Under the pieces are notes generated by a model, which saw only the letters and a list, made by a program, of their open reading frames with translations, was not told where the DNA came from and did not search any database. The translations under genes and the position numbers were made by a program. Source: Bradyrhizobium japonicum USDA 6 (GTDB lineage Bacteria > Pseudomonadota > Alphaproteobacteria > Rhizobiales > Xanthobacteraceae). Taken from it: a stretch of 64,000 bases of DNA. Shown here piece after piece: positions 18,954 through 26,106 of this stretch. The DNA lies in assembly GCF_000284375.1 (NCBI RefSeq), contig NC_017249.1, positions 8,239,001-8,303,000 of the forward strand, in the 5' to 3' direction. How positions within the stretch are numbered: the stretch's first letter is position 1; each line of letters begins with the position of its first letter.

Positions 18954-19388
18954 TTACCAGATGAACTTTGCGCCATCCGGCACTTCGCAGATGAATTCGC
19001 CTTGATTCGCGAGTTCGGTGGTCCCGACGACAAGTTTGGAGGCTCGCACCGTCAGCTTGCCTTCGCGGCTAAGGCTATGGCGGATGTACTCGGTCACGGC
19101 ATGTCCGGAGCTGTCGACCGTTTGATGAGCATTGGCGAAGCTGATGCCGCTCTGGCTGGTCACCCTGAAGGCATTGATGACCAGACCGGCCTGCGTCGCC
19201 GACGCAGGTTTGCCACCATCCGCGTTGGTACAGTGGGTCATATCGAGGATGAGCTTCACATTCTTCCCCGCTTGGAGGGCTCTGAGTACTTCAGTGTATT
19301 TCGGCGAGGGGTCGTCGGCTCTTGCCGGCGCGCTCGCGGCCGAAAGCAAGGACAACAGGATCGTTAGTCCTCGGCCAGTAACCTTCAT
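18954..19388 (-). CDS. virK: VirK-family secreted protein
   Basis: From the ATG at 19388 the product is 144 residues. It opens with a clear Sec signal peptide (basic MKVTGRG, a hydrophobic stretch, cleavage after APARA), then KYTEVLRALQAGKNVKLILDMTHC and the C-terminal NQGEFICEVPDGAKF, the pattern of the VirK family (PF06903) first described from the Agrobacterium vir regulon. The function of the family is unknown; the location would be periplasmic or exported. Two Cys residues (in THC and FIC) could form a disulphide. A GAGGGAGAAG ribosome binding site supports this start over a 38-codon upstream extension. No tts box was found before it. Confidence 0.82.
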   Translation of the reverse strand: MKVTGRGLTILLSLLSAASAPARADDPSPKYTEVLRALQAGKNVKLILDMTHCTNADGGKPASATQAGLVINAFRVTSQSGISFANAHQTVDSSGHAVTEYIRHSLSREGKLTVRASKLVVGTTELANQGEFICEVPDGAKFIW

Positions 19389-20005
19389 ATGCTCTTCTCC
19401 CTCGATAAGTACCGCCGATTGCGGCCTCCAAGTCGTGATGCTCGCGATGCGTTTGGCTGATTCCAGACAACAAGCGCGCTCGTACAAAGCAGCCTGTCGC
19501 AACGACGCGCAAGACGTTGTAATGGCTATTCCGACATCACAACCTCGTATGTTAGGTTTGCGGAAGTGGCTTAGCTTCCCGCGCGTCGACTAGACCGGCT
19601 TGATCCAGCGTCGTCCGCTTGGAAACAGCAAACCAAACCGGTTGCGCTGGTCCGCCACAGGCCTCTCGAGCGAGAGAATGTAGTTCTCGCCTCTGCATAA
19701 GTAGACGATCTACGAACGCGCCTTTCGCCACCTCAAGCACCGGCTCGTCCATCTTGCTGTGCACGGGCTGTCTGCCTTAGATCACGCGTCCACAATGAAG
19801 TGGTGGGCGCGTCCTGGCGTGCCGATCCGAACAATCTCAGGCATCCAATAGCAGCCCAATCGAACACCAATGCCAGGAGGCAAACGGCAGCACCGATTTT
19901 GATCCGACGCTTCGCGCGACTTCCTTCCGGCTGGCTGTTCGCCATGCTGACTGACTCAATTCGACTCCGTCAAGAGCTGAAACTAAATGGCGCCCTCTCT
20001 GGTCT
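19389..20005. other. Intergenic region with a possible small membrane ORF
   Basis: A 70-codon minus frame (19733-19945) has a basic start and one hydrophobic helix (IKIGAAVCLLALVFDWAAIG). It has no good ribosome binding site and could be the relic of a longer gene. Otherwise nothing is seen. Confidence 0.3.
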
Positions 20006-20037
20006 GTCAGCTTCTCGAAAGCTGCGCCTGCAACAAT
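20006..20037 (+). promoter_or_regulatory. tts box upstream of ART-like gene 2
   Basis: GTCAGCTTCTCGAAAGCT followed by GCGCCTGCAACAAT. Both half-sites are perfect. It ends only about 36 bases before the start codon. Confidence 0.88.
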
Positions 20038-20073
20038 CTAGGCTGGCATCCGGCACTTCGAAGGGAGAGAGAT

Positions 20074-21054
20074 ATGAACGTTGATCCACGAAATGCTGTG
20101 GACACTCCCTTTGAGGTTCACAACGTGGTACAGCAGGCGCGCCGCGTCCATGGACAACAGGATGAGCTTGGCGCCGAGAGCAGCGCAACGGCACACAATT
20201 CCGAAGATCAAGCAAGCTTCGAGCAGCAGCTGAATGACTTGGATATAGACGACCTCGATTCGGCCTACCCGACGCCGCCTTCACTCTGCTTAGCGGCAAA
20301 TTCCGCGACTGCCACGTCCTCGTCTGCGCCAGGCGAGGCCGCCTCGGAACCCGGTAGCTGCCCAGCCCCATCATTTGTCAGTGCCCGCGCTCAGCTTGCA
20401 GCAACACTGACAGGTGCCAATCTTGAAGTGCTTCGCAATGAGATCGACCTTGCCGTGCAGCAGGCGGCGCGCTGGTCACCGGCGAGCGCACCTAGCATTG
20501 ACCGAGACGGCGTATTTGACGACGTCGTGAGGTCGTCTTATGTCACACTGCGGCGTTTTCAGAATCAGAATAGTGACTGCAAGCCGCATACGGACGAAAA
20601 CACAAGCGCCATATTGCATGTTCGCAACACGGCTCGGGATCATTCTTCCATTGGAGATCATCCAGAGCGGTATCCTATTGACCGGGCGCGCCAAGCTGGC
20701 TGGCATATGCGCGGCAAGACAACAACATCACCCTTCGTATCGTTGGTCGAAGATCCGGCGAAACTCGCCGTTTCTCGCGATCATTGGGCGAGGGCGATCG
20801 CCAACAATGCGAACGCACTGCACACCTACACTGTTCCGAAGCACAGTGTCTGGACGCCAGACGACGTGATGAGCAGCATTGCGCTCAGAATGAATGCTGA
20901 AGACTACGACAACATCGATGCGGACGTCGATTTGATGTGCTCACTTGGCAGAACGCCAACGAAAGAGACCGAGCGCCTGTTCTTGGGCGGAAACTTGGAA
21001 AGCTACCGCACCGGCAGAGAAGAAAATCCCTATAAGCGCGAGAGCAATGAGTAG
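20074..21054 (+). CDS. Candidate type III effector, ART-like paralogue 2 with altered catalytic Arg position
   Basis: A 326-residue paralogue of the 17583 product, sharing QLAATLTGANLEVLR, the HMRGK-TTTSPFVSLVED block (211-226), the YTVPK strand and the TPTKETERLFLGG block. The ExE pair is Glu298/Glu300. At the position of the presumed NAD-binding Arg118 of paralogue 1 (SAYRVDSD), this protein has SAPSIDRD, so Arg is replaced by Ser141. It may be catalytically dead or use another residue. The ATG has AAGGGAGAGA upstream and a perfect tts box 36 bases before it. No signal peptide. Translocation into plant cells is inferred from the tts box and the N-terminus. Confidence 0.75.
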   Translation: MNVDPRNAVDTPFEVHNVVQQARRVHGQQDELGAESSATAHNSEDQASFEQQLNDLDIDDLDSAYPTPPSLCLAANSATATSSSAPGEAASEPGSCPAPSFVSARAQLAATLTGANLEVLRNEIDLAVQQAARWSPASAPSIDRDGVFDDVVRSSYVTLRRFQNQNSDCKPHTDENTSAILHVRNTARDHSSIGDHPERYPIDRARQAGWHMRGKTTTSPFVSLVEDPAKLAVSRDHWARAIANNANALHTYTVPKHSVWTPDDVMSSIALRMNAEDYDNIDADVDLMCSLGRTPTKETERLFLGGNLESYRTGREENPYKRESNE

Positions 21055-21502
21055 ATGGTCTCTCGGCCAAACCGTTGGGCTGGTTCGTTGGTTTTCAAGC
21101 ACCCAAACTCCCAAAAGAAAGACCTTGAAGCGGCGTACCAACTCCGCACACGCAGAACAGCTTAAGCTTATGCGGCGACCGGCGGCCCGATCAACTCGCC
21201 GGTCGAGCGGCAGAGCGGTTGGGTCTCCGACAAGATGCACTTCCGGCGACGCGAGGATGTCGGACAATCCTCCTCCTGTGCGCGCTCGTTGGAGCATCCC
21301 GGCGCCTTGGACATTGTGAGTTCGAACGACATACGAGCTCACGGCTGGCTGGCGGCTTTGGTGGAGTTACGCCGCTGAACGCGCTGCGTCCCTCTCTGTA
21401 CTCGGTCTGAAATTGGCCGCGCGGTCAAGCAACAGGTGTTTCGGCCGCGATCGCATCGGGCATTCGCTCCCCGCGATAAGCCGCGCTGTTACAAGACAGC
21501 CG
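21055..21502. other. Intergenic region, no supported gene
   Basis: No family motif in the overlapping short frames; the region ends at the nod box. Confidence 0.5.
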
Positions 21503-21549
21503 ATCCGTCACCTGGATGCGTTCCATCAAAACAATCGATTTTGCGGAGC
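21503..21549 (+). promoter_or_regulatory. nod box (NodD-binding promoter element)
   Basis: A 47-bp element with the conserved blocks ATCCGTC, TGGATG, TCCATC and, most diagnostic, AAAACAATCGATTTT. NodD with flavonoid inducers activates from this site. It faces ttsI, which begins 1.5 kb downstream, fitting the known NodD-nod box-ttsI cascade of rhizobial T3SS. Confidence 0.93.
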
Positions 21550-21599
21550 GCGCCTAAGAGGCTCATAGTCGATCGCAATATAAGGAGGCCGCATTCAAG

Positions 21600-21734
21600 A
21601 TGACGTCTGGCAATCGATTCTCTCCTCAATCCCTTGCCGAACAACTTGGCTCGAGCGATCGACAGTCTTCACCTCGAACGTTGCTTCCTGTTCATCAAGT
21701 GGACGTCCACCTCTCGCCACGGTCTCCCCGCTAA
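21600..21734 (+). CDS. Small 44-aa ORF immediately after the nod box
   Basis: An ATG with a strong AAGGAGG ribosome binding site 13 bases upstream, 50 bases after the nod box, opens a 44-codon frame (starts MTSGNRFSPQSLAEQL). I do not recognise it. It may be a leader peptide of the long ttsI transcript or the stub of a decayed nod-box gene. Strong translation signals are the main evidence. Confidence 0.4.
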   Translation: MTSGNRFSPQSLAEQLGSSDRQSSPRTLLPVHQVDVHLSPRSPR

Positions 21735-23067
21735 ATTGACACGCATGAGGCGGATCGGATCGCCCCGCTCCTGGTGTCATGGCTTACCCCGCTTGCCAAG
21801 AGCGCCTGCCTCTTCTGCACTCAATAGCGCTTCTGCGAGACGTTTAATTGGACGGACGAATGCTCACGGCTTTGTACACAGCGAGACGGACCGCCGCGCG
21901 CAGTTCGACGGCATGGTCGAACTGTGTCGCCGTTGCCTCACAACGATTCCAAACTGAAGGCACCCCGACAAAGAGCATTCAATTGCACTTGAATCTCACC
22001 TCGCGTCAGATTGTAGGATTTCCGACAGTCTCGCGACACAGTCCGCTCGTGTGAACTCTTCCTGACGGGTACCAACAATTGCGAACGTCTCAAAAACTCA
22101 ATGCTCGGCCGATTCGGTTGATCACACTACCCAACTCCTCCTTTTTAAAGCTTGCATCGTTCATCTGCTCTGTGAGGGCTGGGCGAAGCGCCGTCTTCGC
22201 AGGCAGACCTGGATCCAGCGCGCGAGAACAACGCGGGCAGTCTTTGTTTCGCCTATGCCGACGAAAGGCAGAGTTCCTGAGCCGTGCACCCGATCCGACG
22301 ACATGGAGCCGGCGTCGCCGCCTCAGACAAGGCACGACAGCAATGCCGCACGTAATTTGTCCTTCATTGGCAGCACTAGCTCAGTTGGGACGGAGAACGC
22401 CTCGGAAGCGACCGAGCATTGGAACGGTTGACATCTTACTTGGATAACGCCGGCAAACGAGAGGACGTCTGTCCCGAAGGACGCGTTGATCGTTTCGTCG
22501 CATCTCGGCCTTTTACGCCCCATTGGCCGGCACATAGCGCGCGAAGTGTCTTTAGCGCGGAACACTTGCAATGCCGCGACTTGACGGCACTACGGCCAAC
22601 AGCCTCGCAAGACTGACCGCGGATCAAGACGAACTGGGAAGTATTCAATGTCGGTTTCGCAAGCCTGTTCGACGACAAATACAGCTGATCTCGCCCGTGC
22701 CTTGCTTTCGCTGGGGCAGTCTCGCGCGATCACTACCGCTAGCATTCGCGCAGCGCATGCAGGCATTGCTATGTGCCGCCCACAGATGCATCAGTGCGCC
22801 GCCAGGGCTCTCAACCCCGTAAGTCATCGCAGAGCTCTTGCCAACATAACGGATATGTTGAGCTGCGCCGCCCGCCCAGGCGACCCGCCGCGAGCCGTCA
22901 CATATCCGATGTCAATGGATGCGCATGCATCGGTCGCCTGCCAACAAGCTCTTGCGGGTCGTCTACGGCTTTTCGAATTCATGCCAGACCGGCAGCATCC
23001 AGTCGCCGGATCTCTTGGTCAACCCTAACACGCTCAAGTCTTGCCGAGGACGGACGAGAGGCGATGG
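21735..23067. other. Long leader region between nod box and ttsI
   Basis: About 1.3 kb without a convincing gene. Plus-strand frames at 21634-21957 and 22648-23028 are open but have no motif or ribosome binding site. The region probably forms the untranslated leader of the nod-box-driven ttsI transcript, or contains decayed genes. Confidence 0.45.
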
Positions 23068-23757
23068 ATGCGAATTCTCCTGGTTGATCATCATGCGGAC
23101 TTTGGCCGCGCTGTGAAGGCAACGCTCGTGAATTGCGGGTTCGCGGTGGACGTGACGCCCACGCTGGATGAGGCGTCAGCCGCGCTGGATTGCGCAAACT
23201 ACCACCTCGTACTGCTGGAGTCCGTCTTGCCGGATGGGGATAGTTTGGACTGGTTGAAGCAGTTGCGGCGCGAAGGACGATCAATGCCGGCAATGATGAT
23301 GAGCAGTCTCAATGATCTCAGCCGCCGGATCGCGACCTTCAATGCGGGAGCGGATGATTTCCTGCCCAAGCCTGTGTCGATCGACGAACTCATCGCTCGC
23401 ATGCGGGCCATTTTGCGAAGGTCAACGCAAATGACGGCGCCGGTCGTGACATTCGGGAATCTGCATTTCGATCCGATCGCCAGACAAGTCTCGGTGGGTG
23501 GCCGGATCCTGAGGATTGCTCGGCGTGAGGTGTGCATTCTCGAGCATCTGCTCAATCGCGCCGGCCGCACTGTGCCGCGCGCTTCGCTGGAAGATAGCTT
23601 GTACGCGTTCGATGACGAGGTTTCGACCAATGCGCTGGAAGTCGGGATTTATCGCTTACGCGCGCATTTGAACCAGGCGGGTGCGACGCTCAGAATCAAG
23701 ACCGCGCGCGGCGTCGGTTACACTCTTGAACTCGTTGGCACAGCATCGGCTGCCTAG
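23068..23757 (+). CDS. ttsI: TtsI, two-component-type activator of the T3SS regulon
   Basis: 229 residues: a receiver domain (MRILLVDHHADFGRAV to about residue 118) and a C-terminal OmpR-type winged helix (from about 125, ending IKTARGVGYTLEL). Residue 51, where receivers have the phosphorylated Asp, is Glu (HLVLLESVLPDGD); the conserved Lys (LPKPVS, Lys101) is retained. A Glu there is thought to mimic phosphorylation, so activity would depend on amount, set by NodD at the nod box 1.5 kb upstream. TtsI binds tts boxes, of which eleven lie in this window. No sensor kinase gene is adjacent. I start at ATG 23068; a TTG at 23041 would add nine residues. Confidence 0.95.
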   Translation: MRILLVDHHADFGRAVKATLVNCGFAVDVTPTLDEASAALDCANYHLVLLESVLPDGDSLDWLKQLRREGRSMPAMMMSSLNDLSRRIATFNAGADDFLPKPVSIDELIARMRAILRRSTQMTAPVVTFGNLHFDPIARQVSVGGRILRIARREVCILEHLLNRAGRTVPRASLEDSLYAFDDEVSTNALEVGIYRLRAHLNQAGATLRIKTARGVGYTLELVGTASAA

Positions 23758-23783
23758 CAGCGTCACTTAAAGGCAACAATCGC

Positions 23784-25238
23784 TTGAAGGTCCTTAATAA
23801 TGCCGCCGGCGCTACCCAGCCGCCTGCGATCACCAACCCACAACGCTCTGCCGCTCTCAATCGTCTCTGCTACCTCCTATGCGGATTTGCTTTGCTGTTT
23901 CCGCTTGCGGCCTCAGCCGAGACCAAGCGGGACGGCAAAGGAGAGATGCCACGTGCGGCACCCGGCAGCACCACGGGCACGCTCAATATTACCTCGTCAC
24001 AGGGAAAGACGGTGCATTTGAGCGCACCGGCGGCGACCATTTTTGTCGCCGACCCTGCAATTGCCGATTATCAAGCTCCGTCGAGCAGTACAATTTTCGT
24101 GTTCGGCAAAAAGTCCGGGCGGACGAGCCTGTTCGCCCTCAACGAAAACGGCGAGGCTCTTGCCGAGCTGCGTATTGTCGTAACCCAACCACTCGAGGAT
24201 CTACGGGCCGCGCTCAAGGCCGAGGTCGGCGACTATCCAATTCAGGTCAGCTATACCCCGCGCGGGGCGATCCTTAGCGGTATAGCGCCCAATGCCGATG
24301 TCGTTGAGGCTGCGAGGAAGGTCACTGAGCAATTTGTTGGCGCGGGCGCCCCGGTCGTCAACAAGATCCAGGTCGCCGGCTCACTGCAGGTAAATCTCAG
24401 CGTGCGCGTAGCAGAAGTCTCCCGCACCGCCGTCAAGGATCTCAACATCAACTTCACCGCCTCGGGCCCAAACGGCGCTTTCCTTGCCACCGGCAAACCG
24501 GGAGGGTCCGGCAGGGCTGGCGGCGGCGGCACGATTGGGATCGGGTTTAGCACCGGCAATATCAACCTCAGCGCTGTTCTCGACGCTCTCGCCAGTGAGC
24601 ACCTCGCCTCAATCCTGGCTGAGCCGAACCTGACGGCAATGTCCGGCGAAGCCGCAAGCTTCCTCGCCGGCGGCGAGTTTCCGATCCCAGTCATGCAGGA
24701 CAACAGGCAGGTTTCGGTCCAATTCCGGCAGTTCGGCGTGAGCTTGGAATTCGTCCCGACAGTGCTCAGCAACAACCAGATCGTTGTCCGTGTGAAGCCC
24801 GAAGTCAGCGAACTATCGACCGAAGGCGAAGTCAAGATCAATGGTATGGCGGTTCCTGCCCTCTCGACGCGGCGGGCGAGCACCGTGGTCGAGCTCGCCA
24901 GCGGCCAGAGCTTTGCAATCGGCGGCCTCATCAGGCGCAACTTCAACACTGATATCGGCGAGTTTCCCTGGCTCGGCGACGTACCGATCCTTGGTGCGCT
25001 TTTTCGCTCTTCATCGTTTCAAAAACGCGAAACCGAGCTAGTTATCGTTGTTACACCTTACATCGTACGGCCGGGATCAAATCCAAGCCAGATAAGTATT
25101 CCGACCAACCGCATCGCACCGCCATCAGATGCAGGCCGCATCTTGACGAACACGGTGGCACGGCCGCCTCAAGGCCGCGATGCGCCGCGCGCGAGCGCAC
25201 CGGGACTGACGGGCAACGCCGGCTTTATCATCGAATGA
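23784..25238 (+). CDS. rhcC2: RhcC2, C-terminal half of the split T3SS secretin
   Basis: 484 residues: signal peptide (hydrophobic core around YLLCGFALLFPLAASA), an N-terminal domain of the pilus/secretin type, a BON-like segment (about 120-190), then the secretin barrel domain with VSVQFRQFGVSLEFVPTV and SFAIGGLIRR. The family's pore signature EFPWLGDVPILGALFRS follows near the end. In rhizobia the SctC secretin is split into RhcC1 (52273 here) and RhcC2, which together form the outer-membrane ring. The only in-frame start able to include the signal peptide is TTG at 23784, with AAAGGC upstream. It lies 26 bases after ttsI and 10 before the CpaD-like gene. Confidence 0.92.
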   Translation: MKVLNNAAGATQPPAITNPQRSAALNRLCYLLCGFALLFPLAASAETKRDGKGEMPRAAPGSTTGTLNITSSQGKTVHLSAPAATIFVADPAIADYQAPSSSTIFVFGKKSGRTSLFALNENGEALAELRIVVTQPLEDLRAALKAEVGDYPIQVSYTPRGAILSGIAPNADVVEAARKVTEQFVGAGAPVVNKIQVAGSLQVNLSVRVAEVSRTAVKDLNINFTASGPNGAFLATGKPGGSGRAGGGGTIGIGFSTGNINLSAVLDALASEHLASILAEPNLTAMSGEAASFLAGGEFPIPVMQDNRQVSVQFRQFGVSLEFVPTVLSNNQIVVRVKPEVSELSTEGEVKINGMAVPALSTRRASTVVELASGQSFAIGGLIRRNFNTDIGEFPWLGDVPILGALFRSSSFQKRETELVIVVTPYIVRPGSNPSQISIPTNRIAPPSDAGRILTNTVARPPQGRDAPRASAPGLTGNAGFIIE

Positions 25239-25248
25239 GGATCGACAT

Positions 25249-25911
25249 ATGAACATGCGATATTTGTCCCATTCGATTGTCCTTGCCGCAATATTGGGGG
25301 GCTGCGCAAATACTGCGTCGATCCATCCCAATCCTGCCGAACAAGGAGTCCAGGTCGAACAGAAAAAGCGTGTCTTGCTTCTGCAGAGCCTCCATGCCCT
25401 CGAAAAGCTTCAGCTGCGTAATTTTATCGCCGACGCAAGTGGTGGCCGGCGGGATGCGCTCCATGTGGATGTCAGCGGCTCCCATAAGCTCATTGCGCAG
25501 GTGGCGCACGAAGCACGCGCCATGGGGGTTGTTCCCTCTAACATCCGGCTGTCCGCTTCTCCCCTCAATTTATCGGGCCGTTCCGCCGTCAGGATCGAGG
25601 CGATTACGTTTGAAGCGCATCTTCCGAACTGTCCGTCGCTTTTGATCGCAGGACCAGCAGTGGACGACAATTCGTTCGAACCGACTCTTGGTTGCTCGAC
25701 CAAAAACAACCTGGGAGTGATGGTGAACGATCCGCTCGACCTGGTTGATAATCGGTCTGTCAGCACGGTAAATGGCGATCGCGCCGCCGCTCCTCTTGCT
25801 AGTCACTCTACTCTCGCAGCGCGCAACAAGGGCAACGGAGAAGATGGAGCAAGCACGACAGCGCCGGACGCAGCGGGACCAACAACACAGAATGTGCAGC
25901 CGCTCCGATAG
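25249..25911 (+). CDS. y4xK: CpaD-like lipoprotein (y4xK type)
   Basis: 220 residues with a lipoprotein signal (SIVLAAILGGC, lipidated Cys about residue 19). The C-terminal pattern LGCSTKNNLGVMVNDPLDLVDNR is the hallmark of the CpaD family of Tad/Flp pilus outer-membrane lipoproteins (PF09476). In Tad systems CpaD accompanies the secretin CpaC; here it directly follows rhcC2, so a pilotin-like role for the secretin is likely (inference). The same order ttsI-rhcC2-y4xK occurs in Sinorhizobium NGR234. The last 50 residues are low complexity. The ATG is 10 bases after the rhcC2 stop. Confidence 0.85.
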   Translation: MNMRYLSHSIVLAAILGGCANTASIHPNPAEQGVQVEQKKRVLLLQSLHALEKLQLRNFIADASGGRRDALHVDVSGSHKLIAQVAHEARAMGVVPSNIRLSASPLNLSGRSAVRIEAITFEAHLPNCPSLLIAGPAVDDNSFEPTLGCSTKNNLGVMVNDPLDLVDNRSVSTVNGDRAAAPLASHSTLAARNKGNGEDGASTTAPDAAGPTTQNVQPLR

Positions 25912-26042
25912 GCGCTTTAAGCGCTTGTCGGAACCTACTGTGCAGCACCTGGCGCTCAGGCGCACGAGCGATGCTGCAAGGCGCAGAGAAGGCAATTGCG
26001 AGCCATCATTTATCCTTTCATTCTACCTTTCCGCTTGGCGAT

Positions 26043-26074
26043 GTCAGGTTTTGGAAAGCAAACGTGAGTAGCGA
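26043..26074 (+). promoter_or_regulatory. tts box upstream of the NopD-like repeat effector
   Basis: GTCAGGTTTTGGAAAGCA followed by AACGTGAGTAGCG. One mismatch in each half-site against the best boxes of the window, correct spacing, ends about 33 bases before the ATG at 26107. Confidence 0.75.
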
Positions 26075-26106
26075 AATAGCGAGAGAGCGAGCCCTGCGGA
26101 CTGAAC

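Noticed and set aside
22375..22450. Stretch with TAGCTCAGTTGG resembling a tRNA D-arm
   Set aside because: No acceptor stem, anticodon arm or TTC loop can be assembled around it.
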